Of a stretch of DNA of 64,000 nucleotides, positions 1-8,725 are shown one piece after another (positions within the stretch are counted from its first letter, which is position 1; every line of letters starts with the position of its first letter). Both the position numbers and the translations under genes were made by a program. Source of the DNA: JBBDKV01 sp040879165 (GTDB lineage: Bacteria > Patescibacteriota > Microgenomatia > UBA1400 > PJMF01); NCBI GenBank assembly GCA_040879165.1, contig JBBDKV010000013.1, positions 71,992 to 135,991 on the forward strand. Reading direction: 5' to 3'. The notes beneath the pieces are model-generated. The model was not told the DNA's origin. It was given only the letters and a program-made list of their open reading frames with translations, and did no database searches.

Positions 1-503
1 GCAAGAAGCGCCAGCGTTTCGAGTAGCGTATCCACACCGTTGCCCGTTTGCGCAGAAATTTCCACCGTGTCAATGTCTCCCCCAAATCCCTGCACCAGCA
101 AGTCATGCTGAGCAAGCTCGGCTTTGACCACGTCAGGGTAGACATTAGGCAGATCCATTTTGTTGATCGCCACCACTACCTGCACATTTGCAGACTTGAT
201 GTGGCGAATTGACTCGATAGTTTGTGGCTTCACACTATCATCTGCTGCTACCACGAGTATCACGATGTCAGTCAACTCCGCTCCACGTTGACGCATTTTG
301 TTAAAGGCCGCGTGACCAGGGGTATCAATAAAAGTGAGTGGCTTGCCCTGAAATTCAATTTGATACGCGCCAACATGCTGTGTAATGCCCCCAGCTTCAC
401 GAGCTGCCACACGAGATTTGCGAATGTAATCCAGGAGTGTGGTCTTACCATGGTCAACGTGACCCATGATAGTGATTACTGGTGGTCGGGTGACTAAAGA
501 CAT
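1..503 (-). CDS. infB: Translation initiation factor IF-2, N-terminal part (runs off window)
   Basis: GTPase that places initiator tRNA on the 30S subunit and promotes subunit joining. Reading from the ATG at 503, the protein enters the G domain almost at once: G1 GHVDHGKTTL at about residues 14-23, G3 DTPGHAAF, and G4 NKMD in the part present. The long N-terminal region of typical IF-2 is absent, so this is the short form often seen in reduced genomes. A good Shine-Dalgarno (AAAGGA) lies about 7 nt before the ATG, and nusA ends 12 nt upstream, so nusA-infB form an operon, the widespread bacterial arrangement. The C-terminal domains lie beyond base 1. Confidence 0.95.
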   Translation of the reverse strand, partial: MSLVTRPPVITIMGHVDHGKTTLLDYIRKSRVAAREAGGITQHVGAYQIEFQGKPLTFIDTPGHAAFNKMRQRGAELTDIVILVVAADDSVKPQTIESIRHIKSANVQVVVAINKMDLPNVYPDVVKAELAQHDLLVQGFGGDIDTVEISAQTGNGVDTLLETLALL

Positions 504-515
504 GCGTACTATCCT

Positions 516-1847
516 TTATTTTTGTTCTTCAGGATCACTGGCTGGCGCTTCGGCAGCATCTACCGTTTCAGCTGATCGAGTATTTGCTGCAGCATATTGC
601 GCATCAAGCTCAGCTTGCTCAACTTCGTATGCTGCTACTTTTTTCTCAAGTAGCTCCATTTGATCTGACTCAAGTTCAAAATTTTGCCACTTGTCCTTAA
701 AGCGAGTTAAGTCTGCAAGCGTGGTCAGTTTGTGTTGAATAAGCAGCTCACGAGTTTCGTCAGCCAATCCTTTGAAAGTATCTATTTCATACTCTTCTGT
801 ACCAGTTACTTGAGATTCAATCTGACCAGCCGCTGATTTAACCGTGATTTTATAGCCTGTAAGCTTGGCTGCTAAACGAACATTCTGACCACCGCGCCCT
901 ATTGCCAACGACAATTGGTCATCCGGCACAGTGACAACTGCCACATGCTCTGCTTCATTCAATTCAACAGTCAAGTGCTCTGCTGGAGCAAGCGCTGCCT
1001 GGAGCAAGAGATTCATATCGTCTGAATGAGGAATAATGTCTAATTTTTCATTATTTAATTCGCGAATTACCTCCTGAACCCGTACTCCTCGTTGGCCAAC
1101 ACAAGACCCAACTGGATCAACGCCTTCTTGAGCTGAGCGAACTGCCAGCTTAGTGCGAACACCAGCTTCTCGAGAAATCATGGCAATTTCTACAGCACCT
1201 GAAGCAACTTCTGGTACTTCACGCTCAAATAATTTAGCAACGAGCTGCTTATCAGCGCGGGAAACAATAACTTGCTTACCTTTATGCGTTTCTCGAATTT
1301 CTTTAATCAAGACTGTAACGCGATTATTCATCCGATAAAACTCGCCACGCATCTGCTCTTCTGGTGGCATATATCCTTGACCGCGACCAATGTCGAGGAC
1401 GACGGTGCGACCATCCATACGGAGAATTTGCGCAGTCACAATTTCACCCAATCGCTCGGTATATTCAGAAATAACCTGATCTTTTTCTGATTCGCGAATT
1501 TTTTGTAAAACAACTTGTTTGGCTGTTTGGGCGGCAATTCGACCAAAACCAGCCGGGGTAACGTCTTCAGATTTTGTCTCATCCCATTCTAAAATTTCTT
1601 CAGTTTCTTCATCAATTTTAGTTGCTGGAGCGCGCAAAATACGAGACTCGCCTGTATCCTCACTGAGGTTAACATAGTAGTATTGAGTTTCCTCAAGTGG
1701 ACCGTATTGTTTCCGATATGCAGATACTAAAGCCTGGCGAATAGCTTCGTAAATCGACTCAACTGGAATTTTACGCTCATTAGCTATCTGATTGATTGCT
1801 GCAGCAAACTCAGTTCGTACAATTTTGCTTTGTGATGCGTCTGACAT
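516..1847 (-). CDS. nusA: Transcription termination/antitermination protein NusA
   Basis: RNA polymerase-binding elongation factor that modulates pausing, termination and antitermination. From the ATG at 1847 the product is 443 aa. It has the N-terminal polymerase-binding domain (NQIANERKIPVESIYEAIRQAL), then S1 (GEIVTAQILRMDGRTVVLDIG) and two KH domains (CVGQRGVRVQEV; IGRGGQNVRLA), and a helical C-terminal segment. The frame is open up to 1928, but the ATG at 1847 is chosen because AAAGGAAG sits just before it and the protein then aligns with the family start. It is followed closely by infB. A promoter and a hairpin with a U-tract precede it (1888-1973), which suggests leader control. Confidence 0.95.
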   Translation of the reverse strand: MSDASQSKIVRTEFAAAINQIANERKIPVESIYEAIRQALVSAYRKQYGPLEETQYYYVNLSEDTGESRILRAPATKIDEETEEILEWDETKSEDVTPAGFGRIAAQTAKQVVLQKIRESEKDQVISEYTERLGEIVTAQILRMDGRTVVLDIGRGQGYMPPEEQMRGEFYRMNNRVTVLIKEIRETHKGKQVIVSRADKQLVAKLFEREVPEVASGAVEIAMISREAGVRTKLAVRSAQEGVDPVGSCVGQRGVRVQEVIRELNNEKLDIIPHSDDMNLLLQAALAPAEHLTVELNEAEHVAVVTVPDDQLSLAIGRGGQNVRLAAKLTGYKITVKSAAGQIESQVTGTEEYEIDTFKGLADETRELLIQHKLTTLADLTRFKDKWQNFELESDQMELLEKKVAAYEVEQAELDAQYAAANTRSAETVDAAEAPASDPEEQK

Positions 1848-1887
1848 ACTTCCTTTATTTTTTTCTTGATTAATGATCAAAATACTG

Positions 1888-1937
1888 GTTGTGAACAAAA
1901 AGAGGCTCCATTTTCCCGAGCCCCTCACTTACACAAC
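1888..1937 (-). promoter_or_regulatory. Terminator-like hairpin in nusA leader, possible attenuator
   Basis: On the minus strand AGGGGCTC (1918-1925) pairs with GAGCCTCT (1901-1908) over a 9-nt loop, with one G-U pair, and is followed by a run of T. Outer arms GTTGTG (1932-1937) and CACAAC (1888-1893) are also complementary and would enclose the hairpin. It lies between a good promoter and the nusA Shine-Dalgarno, so it can be read as an attenuator of nusA-infB. It could equally be the terminator of dnaJ, which ends at 1987. Confidence 0.6.
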
Positions 1938-1944
1938 GAGTATT

Positions 1945-1973
1945 ATTATAATCGAAAACTGCTTGACAAGCAA
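1945..1973 (-). promoter_or_regulatory. Predicted promoter of nusA-infB
   Basis: Minus-strand TTGCTT (1968-1973), 17-bp spacer, TATAAT (1945-1950). It sits right after the dnaJ stop. The predicted transcription start near 1938 would put the terminator-like hairpin at the very 5' end of the message, about 90 nt before the nusA ATG. Confidence 0.6.
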
Positions 1974-1986
1974 GCCAGAGTTGTCG

Positions 1987-2850
1987 CTACAACTTAACTG
2001 CTTGTAGCTTTTCAACTGCTTTTTGTTGCTCAGTAGTAAGATTTTCAGGAACTTGAATCACCAGTCGTACGTATAAATCACCCTTGCCAGATCCGCGTAA
2101 AACAGGAACGCCTTCGCCGCGCAAACGTATCAACGTGTGAGAAGGAGTGCCCGGACGAACTTTCAACTTGAGGGAGTTGTCGATGGTTTTAACTTCAGTC
2201 ACACCACCAATGGCTGCCATAGAATAGGGTATTTTGTGATCAATGTAGAGATCATAGCCATCTCTGCGATATTCAGGATGTGTTTTAACATCAATTGAAA
2301 CATCGAAATCATCAAATCGAATACGAGTGCCGTCGTTAGCACCAGCGGGAATTTTTATGCTGTGCTTTTTCCCGTTAATTTCTACTTCTTTGGTGATGCC
2401 TTTGATCGCATCCATGAAATCAATGGTGAGGGAGTAGCGCGGGCGGCGCGCCGCCTGCGCAAACCCACCTCCAAAAAATTGTTCAAAAATGTCAAAGGGA
2501 TCATCAAAATCCACATCACCAAACGGACTCTGCCCACCACTTCCAGAAGTTCGATAGGTATAGGTGAACGGACCTTGTCGTTGACCACTGAATGGATTGC
2601 CACCCATTCCACTTGCTGCATCAAATGCTGAGTGCCCATACTGATCGTAGGAAGATCGTTTTTGTTTGTCGGATAAAACCTGGTATGCTTCGTTAATCTC
2701 CTTAAACTTAGTTTCAGCTTCAGCTTTATTATCTGGATTTTTGTCTGGGTGCCATTTGAGCGCCGCTTTTCTGTACGCAGATTTAATTTCTGCATCTGAG
2801 GCAGATTTCTTCACTTCTAAAATATCGTAATAATCTCGCTTTGTTGCCAT
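1987..2850 (-). CDS. dnaJ: DnaJ/CbpA-type J-domain co-chaperone lacking zinc fingers
   Basis: Hsp40 partner that delivers clients to DnaK and stimulates its ATPase. Residues 1-70 are a J domain with HPD at about 34-36, followed by a G/F-rich stretch (70-125) and the C-terminal substrate-binding beta domains (from about 137). There are no CxxCxGxG repeats, so it is a type II (CbpA-like) protein; 287 aa instead of about 375 for classical DnaJ. The start ATG is 9 nt after a TACAAT box with no Shine-Dalgarno, so the transcript may be leaderless. It is separated from dnaK by two glycan-related genes, and no operator of the HrcA type was found here. Confidence 0.9.
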   Translation of the reverse strand: MATKRDYYDILEVKKSASDAEIKSAYRKAALKWHPDKNPDNKAEAETKFKEINEAYQVLSDKQKRSSYDQYGHSAFDAASGMGGNPFSGQRQGPFTYTYRTSGSGGQSPFGDVDFDDPFDIFEQFFGGGFAQAARRPRYSLTIDFMDAIKGITKEVEINGKKHSIKIPAGANDGTRIRFDDFDVSIDVKTHPEYRRDGYDLYIDHKIPYSMAAIGGVTEVKTIDNSLKLKVRPGTPSHTLIRLRGEGVPVLRGSGKGDLYVRLVIQVPENLTTEQQKAVEKLQAVKL

Positions 2851-2859
2851 AGACTTCGC

Positions 2860-2888
2860 ATTGTAGCATCAGAAAAAGTAAAAGTTAA
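2860..2888 (-). promoter_or_regulatory. Promoter of dnaJ, leaderless type
   Basis: Minus-strand TTAACT (2883-2888), 17-bp spacer, TACAAT (2860-2865), then 9 nt to the ATG. No Shine-Dalgarno is present between the box and the start codon. Confidence 0.6.
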
Positions 2889-2892
2889 GCAG

Positions 2893-5217
2893 TTATTCAA
2901 AGAGTCTGCTAAGTTGGCGTCTATGGAGTATGCAATAGACAAAACAGAAAATTATTCCTGCTACAGAAATGAACGCACTTCTAAAAAACCATGCTGGATA
3001 ATAATAGACTTCCACATATTTTGATCCTGCAGGAAGTTCTATCGCTCTCATCCCTTCAAAATTTTGAACCACTAACTGCTTGCCATATTCATCTCTAGCC
3101 CGAACACTTTCGTCATATCTATCAGCAAGTAGCAACGTTTGATCGCTTATGGTTTCCGCAAATTCTAATACCACTTTGTTGGGATCTTCTCTCATTTGCT
3201 TTAAAATCAACTCATCATCAGACTGAAATCGAAATCTTGATGCAACATCATTTAGTTCAAGAGTAGCGTACACTTCTGTGTTGTCTACAACAGGAAACTG
3301 ACTAAGGTCTTCCCGTACTTCAAACCACTCATCTACCAGATAATATTTGACAGCCCAGTCACTCAAAAGTGAATTTTCTACGTCAATATAATCAATAAAG
3401 TTAATCCTAACTTCATCAGAATTTTTCCAGATCAAACTATAATCTCTGGGCAACAGTGTGGTGTATCCGTGCACCAAGTGCACTCCATAGACCATATTCC
3501 AATTAGGAGTGTACCCTTGTTGCAATTGTTTCAACACATTGTGTTCTTGTAACTCCACCTCATCAATAAAAGAATCGCTGAATGGATCACGCACAACCAA
3601 CGCTTCCCAATACGTCCCAAAATCAGTGTAGGGCATGTTGGTATTTCTTGTCAAAACTCTTGATCTACCCTCCAGTACATCTACAGGTAGTTGTTGCCGA
3701 TTGCTTTCAATCTGCTTAAAGGTTGGATACACAGAATTTTCAGCGAACAAAAACATCCCCTGAGTACTGAATACCATTTCAACTGAAAGAACCAAGACTA
3801 GTATCCAAAATTTCTTTTTGTAGTACAGCCAAAGCGATCCGATGAAAAACAGAAGTGACACCGCCAAACTACCACTAATAACTCTTGCTATCACTGCGTC
3901 TCTTTCCAACGTGTGAAACGCACTCGCTGACAAACGATGTTGAGTTACTTGATTTAAGAAGTTCCAAAGCAAATCAGGATTCTGTACTGCCAAATAATAT
4001 GTAGCAGTCAAAACCACACACGAAGCTAGCACAGTAATTACTAAATATTTGTAATATTTTTCAAAAAAGCGCAAATACTCTAAGCTTCGAATACTCCAAA
4101 AAATAACACTCACGCTCGCTAAAATGAGCAACATACTTGGATACCTACCAATTCTCAGCAGTGGCACGGCTTTTTGAATAAGATCATATCCAGGCAAATA
4201 CTCTCCAAGCGAAAAAACAATCGCAACAATGGTGCTTGATGCAAACAACCACATCCACCTATCCCATTTTTTCCAAAATAAAAATGACAAAGCTACACCA
4301 GTAATACCAAGCAGCGTTACCACAAACACAACATTGGGTTGTCCGCTCCAAGCAGGTCCCCACTTCATGCCAGCAACAGCACTGTCAAAAAAGTAAGGAG
4401 CCAACGGCTTTATTAACATGGCAGGGTGCAACGAACCTACTTGAGCTTGTTCTAATGACTGATCCATCCTAGTTGACTGCCATAGCAGTTGAACAAAAGG
4501 AATCCAAGCCACCGCAGAGATTATGAGTGTATAAATAGCAGTTTCCGTCCAGCTACCCATCCAACGTAAAAATTGTTTCTTTTTTTGCAATCTCCAACCT
4601 GAAATTAATACTGCATATCCAATTGAAAGCAGTACATGCTGAGGATACCCACCCAAAAACTGCAATAACACTACCATCGCAAACAAAAGACGCGCAGTTC
4701 TATGATCTAAAATGTGCCAGCCCAACCAAGCTATCCAAGGCAACCAAGTCAAAGACTGCAAGGTAGAAAAATTATGCGTACTACCAGCAATTTGAGTCGA
4801 AAGCATCCAAAAAAATGCAGCCAAATATTGTTGCCAAATTTGTTTTAAAAATAATTTTGACAAAAAAAACATACCAACTGCTGTCAACAAGTAATGAACA
4901 ACAATCAAAATATTTAACGCTACTGCAGGAGAAAAAAACATAAATAAAAGAGTGGATGGATACAGAACGGATTGATTAATATCCCCAATCCAAGGTAATC
5001 CAGAGAAAATATATGGATTCCACAACGGAAGTATTCCCTGCAACAACCACTGTGCTGTAAAAATTTTTCCAGGCACCATTAGTGAAAAATTATCACCAAA
5101 AAAAAGTGTCTGATTAAAGTAAAAAGGCAAAAATCGCACTGAAACTAAGATAAACGCACTGCAAAGTAAAACTATCAATTGATGAGAAGTAATAAATGTA
5201 TGTAATTTTTTTATCAT
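2893..5217 (-). CDS. YfhO-like multi-pass membrane protein
   Basis: About 774 aa with roughly a dozen hydrophobic segments and a final extracytoplasmic region followed by one more membrane span. The N-terminal part resembles the YfhO family (NPYIFSGLPWIGDINQ followed by YPSTLLFMFFSP). YfhO proteins are GT-C-like membrane proteins implicated in glycosylation of cell-wall polymers or lipids. Start chosen at ATG 5217 (MIKKLHTF); an upstream in-frame start would overlap the glycosyltransferase gene. That GT2 gene ends 11 nt upstream, so the two are probably co-transcribed and the pair may make and transfer a lipid-linked sugar. No clear Shine-Dalgarno. Function inferred from family likeness and context only. 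Confidence 0.75.
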   Translation of the reverse strand: MIKKLHTFITSHQLIVLLCSAFILVSVRFLPFYFNQTLFFGDNFSLMVPGKIFTAQWLLQGILPLWNPYIFSGLPWIGDINQSVLYPSTLLFMFFSPAVALNILIVVHYLLTAVGMFFLSKLFLKQIWQQYLAAFFWMLSTQIAGSTHNFSTLQSLTWLPWIAWLGWHILDHRTARLLFAMVVLLQFLGGYPQHVLLSIGYAVLISGWRLQKKKQFLRWMGSWTETAIYTLIISAVAWIPFVQLLWQSTRMDQSLEQAQVGSLHPAMLIKPLAPYFFDSAVAGMKWGPAWSGQPNVVFVVTLLGITGVALSFLFWKKWDRWMWLFASSTIVAIVFSLGEYLPGYDLIQKAVPLLRIGRYPSMLLILASVSVIFWSIRSLEYLRFFEKYYKYLVITVLASCVVLTATYYLAVQNPDLLWNFLNQVTQHRLSASAFHTLERDAVIARVISGSLAVSLLFFIGSLWLYYKKKFWILVLVLSVEMVFSTQGMFLFAENSVYPTFKQIESNRQQLPVDVLEGRSRVLTRNTNMPYTDFGTYWEALVVRDPFSDSFIDEVELQEHNVLKQLQQGYTPNWNMVYGVHLVHGYTTLLPRDYSLIWKNSDEVRINFIDYIDVENSLLSDWAVKYYLVDEWFEVREDLSQFPVVDNTEVYATLELNDVASRFRFQSDDELILKQMREDPNKVVLEFAETISDQTLLLADRYDESVRARDEYGKQLVVQNFEGMRAIELPAGSKYVEVYYYPAWFFRSAFISVAGIIFCFVYCILHRRQLSRLFE

Positions 5218-5228
5218 TCGGTGATATT

Positions 5229-5918
5229 TTAATACGGCAACAATCGAATGCCAAAGATAACCCTCAATGCACCAATTCCATCCTTCCAAGTGATTTTCTT
5301 ACCCTCAGAAAAATCTCTCCCCACATAACTAATTGGCACTTCATAGATTCGATAACCGCTGCGTAATAATTTACACGTAATTTCTGGTTCAATATCAAAT
5401 CCTTTAGACCGTAAGTTCAGACTGCGCAAAAGTTTTGTGGGCATCACCTTGTAACAAGTCTCCATATCAGAAAGCGTTGTATTATACAAAATATTGACCA
5501 CAAAGTTCAAAAAAGCATTGCCCATTCGATGCCAAAAAAGCAAGTTTAAGTGCGGCCCAAGAAAGCGCGAACCATACACAATTTCATTCTTGCCTTTTTT
5601 AATGGGCTCAAGCAGGGCAGAAATATCTTCAGGATCGTACTCAAGATCGGCATCTTGAATCATCACGTAGTCTTTGGTTACTTTCTCAAGTCCAAACCTG
5701 ATAGCACTACCCTTACCGCCATTTTCTTTCCTAAAATATTTTATTTTTTTGTCTTTTACAGTCTGAACTTTTTTTTCCGTTCCATCTGTTGAGCCATCAT
5801 TTACAACAATAATCTCTTGCACAACGCGCTGTGCTAATAACCGCTGCAAGATTTGCTTCACGGTTGCTTCTTCATTAAATACGGGCACTATGACAGATAG
5901 CGAAACTTTTTTGTTCAT
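5229..5918 (-). CDS. Family 2 glycosyltransferase (polyprenyl-phosphate sugar synthase-like)
   Basis: 229-aa GT-A enzyme. It shows the nucleotide-sugar fold start (SVIVPVFNEEATV), VNDGSTDGT, the metal-binding DAD (IQDADLEYDPED at about residue 93) and the GSRF motif typical of dolichyl-phosphate mannose/glucose synthases. These load a sugar onto a polyprenyl phosphate at the inner membrane face; this one lacks the C-terminal membrane spans of the longer forms. The YfhO-like gene follows after 11 nt and is a plausible user of the lipid-linked sugar. The donor sugar cannot be told from sequence. Confidence 0.88.
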   Translation of the reverse strand: MNKKVSLSVIVPVFNEEATVKQILQRLLAQRVVQEIIVVNDGSTDGTEKKVQTVKDKKIKYFRKENGGKGSAIRFGLEKVTKDYVMIQDADLEYDPEDISALLEPIKKGKNEIVYGSRFLGPHLNLLFWHRMGNAFLNFVVNILYNTTLSDMETCYKVMPTKLLRSLNLRSKGFDIEPEITCKLLRSGYRIYEVPISYVGRDFSEGKKITWKDGIGALRVIFGIRLLPY

Positions 5919-5987
5919 GCTGACTTTTTACACTGACACAGATCTTATCAGAAAAACCATAGCTTAGAATAGGAAAAAACGTAGCAT

Positions 5988-6020
5988 TAAAAAATCCCCC
6001 TCCGTAAAACGGAGGGGGAT
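5988..6020 (-). terminator. Rho-independent terminator of dnaK
   Basis: Minus-strand hairpin ATCCCCCTCCG-TTTTA-CGGAGGGGGAT (5995-6020) followed by TTTTTT, about 50 nt after the dnaK stop. The stem is perfect and GC-rich. It separates dnaK from the GT2 gene downstream. Confidence 0.93.
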
Positions 6021-6072
6021 GCAAAACTTTTGATTTTACTCAATGGTGAGTGACAACCTCTAAAAGCGCCAC

Positions 6073-8061
6073 CTACTCATTGACCACTTCGCCCTCTTCG
6101 GCGTCGCTTTTGTCGTTGTTTTTCTTGGTCTTACCATTTTTAGCTTTAGCAGTCTTGCCTTCAGCTTTTGCTGATTCTGCTGAACCCTCATCAGCTCCCT
6201 GAGCGCCTGCTGCTGCTTCTGCTCCCTGAGCATCAGCCGGCTGCTCCTTCTGCATCACTTCACCGATTTTTTGAGCAGACTTGAACATTTCTTCAGTTGC
6301 TTTGTCTAACTCTTCTTTGGTTGCTGAATCTTGAGCTGCTAATTCTTTCAATTTTTTAACGTCCTTTTCAATCTGCTCCTTGTCTGCAGCTTCCAGTTTG
6401 TCACCATACTCTTTGAGTTGTTTTTCAATCTCGAAAGAAACGCTATCAGCATGATTACGTGCTTCAACAAGCTCTCGCTTGGCTTTGTCGTCAGCCGCAT
6501 GCTTCTCAGCATCAGTCTTCATCTTCTCAACTTCTTCTTCAGAAAGATTGGTCGAGTTCTGAATGGTAATTTTCTGCTCTTTATTGGTATTCTTTTCCTT
6601 GGCTGTTACGTTAAGAATGCCATTGGAGTCAATGTCAAACGTAACTTCAACCTGCGGCACACCTCGAAGTGCAGGGGGGATGCCGTCTAAAATAAAACGA
6701 CCCAACGAACGATTGTCTGCCGCCATTTCTCGCTCACCTTGCAAGACATTAATCTCAACTTGAGTTTGATTATCTGCAGCGGTAGAAAAAGTCTGAGATT
6801 TAGTAGTTGGAATAGTCGTATTGCGGTCAATCAATGGAGTACGAACGCCGCCCATTGTTTCCAAGCCCAGAGTCAGTGGAGTAACATCTAACAACACCAC
6901 ATCCTTGACGTCACCACCAATGACACCGGCTTGAATTGCAGCGCCGATTGCTACTACTTCATCTGGATTAACGCCTTTATGTGGAGCTTTACCGAAAAAT
7001 TCCTTGACTTCTTCCTGAATTTTTGGCATGCGGGTCATACCACCAACCAAAACAATATCAGAAATATCTTTGGTCTCAATTTTTGCATCCTTCATGGCCT
7101 TGCGAACAGGCTCAAAACTCTGTTTAACCAGATCACTGACCAATTCTTCAAGCTTGGCTCGCGTTAATGTCAGTGTCAAATGGAGCGCCTGACCATCTTC
7201 ACCTTGAGTAATAAACGGTTGATTAATTTCGGTAGTTTGGGCGCTGGAAAGCTCAATCTTAGCTTTTTCAGCGGCGTCCTTAATGCGTTGTAGAGCCTGC
7301 GGATCTTTGGACAAGTCTTTGCCCTGATCCTTTTTAAATTCAGCAATAATCCACTCAATAATTTTGCTGTCAAAATCATCTCCTCCGAGGAAGGTGTCGC
7401 CATTAGTCGCTTTAACTTCAAAAACACCATCGCCAATTTCCAAAATGGAAATGTCAAACGTGCCACCACCCAAGTCATAGACTGCAATGGTCGAACTACC
7501 TTTTTTATCAAGACCATAAGCAAGCGCAGCCGCTGTTGGCTCATTAACTATCCGCTCAACTGTCAGGCCCGCAATTTCACCTGCCTGCTTGGTTGCTTGA
7601 CGCTGTGAATCATCGAAATATGCTGGAACTGTAATAACCGCACGGGTTACTTCGCCACCCAAGTAGCTTTCAGCATCAGCTTTTGCTTTTGCCAAGATTT
7701 TGGCAGAAATTTCTTGTGGCGTGTATTCTGTACCATCAATTTTGACCACAGTCATGCCATCTTTACCCTCACCAACGTCATAGGAAACGTGTTTTATAGC
7801 TTCTTTGACTGCTTTTTCCGAAAGTTTGCGACCCATGAAACGCTTCACAGAATTAACCGTTTTCTTGGAATTCAAGACCATCTGACGCTTGGCGGCGTCA
7901 CCAACCAAAGTGTCATCACCTTTAAACGCCACAATTGACGGGAAGGTATTTCTACCTTCTGCCGTTGCCACTACTTTTGGTGAACCACCTTCCATCACTG
8001 CAATTGCAGAGTTAGTGGTACCGAGATCAATTCCAATAATTTTTCCTGTTTGTGTTGCCAT
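6073..8061 (-). CDS. dnaK: Molecular chaperone DnaK (Hsp70)
   Basis: ATP-dependent chaperone, 662 aa from ATG 8061. The nucleotide-binding domain carries IIGIDLGTTNSAIAVMEGG, the phosphate-2 motif VYDLGGGTFDIS, and LVGGMTRMP; the VVLLDVTPLTLGLET linker leads into the beta substrate domain, then the helical lid. The last about 60 residues are a low-complexity A/G/E/K-rich tail. A GTG at 8073 is in frame, but ATG 8061 follows AAAGGA and gives the normal start (MATQTGKIIGIDLG). It is preceded by a promoter overlapped by a CIRCE-like operator and followed by a strong terminator. grpE lies upstream on the same strand. Confidence 0.97.
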   Translation of the reverse strand: MATQTGKIIGIDLGTTNSAIAVMEGGSPKVVATAEGRNTFPSIVAFKGDDTLVGDAAKRQMVLNSKKTVNSVKRFMGRKLSEKAVKEAIKHVSYDVGEGKDGMTVVKIDGTEYTPQEISAKILAKAKADAESYLGGEVTRAVITVPAYFDDSQRQATKQAGEIAGLTVERIVNEPTAAALAYGLDKKGSSTIAVYDLGGGTFDISILEIGDGVFEVKATNGDTFLGGDDFDSKIIEWIIAEFKKDQGKDLSKDPQALQRIKDAAEKAKIELSSAQTTEINQPFITQGEDGQALHLTLTLTRAKLEELVSDLVKQSFEPVRKAMKDAKIETKDISDIVLVGGMTRMPKIQEEVKEFFGKAPHKGVNPDEVVAIGAAIQAGVIGGDVKDVVLLDVTPLTLGLETMGGVRTPLIDRNTTIPTTKSQTFSTAADNQTQVEINVLQGEREMAADNRSLGRFILDGIPPALRGVPQVEVTFDIDSNGILNVTAKEKNTNKEQKITIQNSTNLSEEEVEKMKTDAEKHAADDKAKRELVEARNHADSVSFEIEKQLKEYGDKLEAADKEQIEKDVKKLKELAAQDSATKEELDKATEEMFKSAQKIGEVMQKEQPADAQGAEAAAGAQGADEGSAESAKAEGKTAKAKNGKTKKNNDKSDAEEGEVVNE

Positions 8062-8109
8062 GTGTCCTTTCACTGGTCAAATATACTGTTAATTTTAGCG
8101 ATTATAGTT

Positions 8110-8149
8110 AGTGTAACAAATATTAGCAGTTGAGTCAATAGACTGCTAA
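8110..8149 (-). promoter_or_regulatory. dnaK promoter with CIRCE-like HrcA operator
   Basis: The 27-bp inverted repeat TTAGCAGTT-N9-GACTGCTAA (8123-8149) has the spacing of CIRCE (consensus TTAGCACTC-N9-GAGTGCTAA) but a different half-site end. The minus-strand promoter TTGACT (8133-8138), 17 bp, TACACT (8110-8115) has its -35 box inside the operator spacer, so bound HrcA would block polymerase. hrcA is 0.6 kb away. Confidence 0.8.
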
Positions 8150-8173
8150 GAACTTCTAATTGGTCAAGTATTC

Positions 8174-8668
8174 TCAAGCTCCAAGCACCACCTTGGCATG
8201 TTGGATCACTTTGCCGTTCAACTGATATCCTTGCTTCACAATTTTGATCACAACAGCCTCAGATTCGGCTACGCCGTCCTCAATTTCAACCACTTCCATC
8301 TTTTCCAGATCATACGGCTGACCCAGGACTTGCAACTGCTCAAGACCATGCTCAGAAAGCGTTTTCCAAAGCTGTTCTGTGACCATTAATAAACCCTTGT
8401 CCTGCAACTGGTTTGCTGCCATATCCAGATGATCAAGTGGTTGGAGAAGATCTTGAATCAGTGCTTGTTCGGCATACTGCACCAGGTTTTGGCGCTCTTC
8501 TGCAGTGCGACGAACCAAGTTTGCATAGTCAGCCTGAGAACGACGTTGCGCCTCCTGACAATTCTGAACTTGCTGCTGCAGGACAACTAGTTGTTCTTGC
8601 AGCGCTTGAGGCGAATCCTCAGCCTTTTTAGTTTTTGCGGTTTTTTTGACTGGTGGTTGCTGTGACAT
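8174..8668 (-). CDS. grpE: Nucleotide exchange factor GrpE
   Basis: Releases ADP from DnaK. 164 aa: charged N-terminus, a long coiled coil (EQLVVLQQQVQNCQEAQRRSQADYANLVRRTAEERQ), and the C-terminal beta domain ending in KIVKQGYQLNGKVIQHAKVVLG, close to the GrpE signature (GY...dRvlRpA.V.V). It lies between hrcA and dnaK on the same strand, the classical hrcA-grpE-dnaK order. It has its own promoter, with GACAAT only 7 nt before the ATG, so it is probably made from a leaderless message. Confidence 0.93.
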   Translation of the reverse strand: MSQQPPVKKTAKTKKAEDSPQALQEQLVVLQQQVQNCQEAQRRSQADYANLVRRTAEERQNLVQYAEQALIQDLLQPLDHLDMAANQLQDKGLLMVTEQLWKTLSEHGLEQLQVLGQPYDLEKMEVVEIEDGVAESEAVVIKIVKQGYQLNGKVIQHAKVVLGA

Positions 8669-8675
8669 AGGCGTT

Positions 8676-8703
8676 ATTGTCTGTATTTTCTACCAACTGT
8701 CAA
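8676..8703 (-). promoter_or_regulatory. Promoter of grpE, leaderless type
   Basis: Minus-strand TTGACA (8698-8703), 16-bp spacer, GACAAT (8676-8681), then 7 nt to the ATG. No Shine-Dalgarno. It lies in the short gap after hrcA. Confidence 0.6.
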
Positions 8704-8725
8704 GATTACTTTTGTTTTTTGAAAG

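Noticed and set aside
2382..2795. Minus-strand frame of 137 codons inside dnaJ
   Set aside because: Fully overlapped by the conserved dnaJ frame; a shadow.
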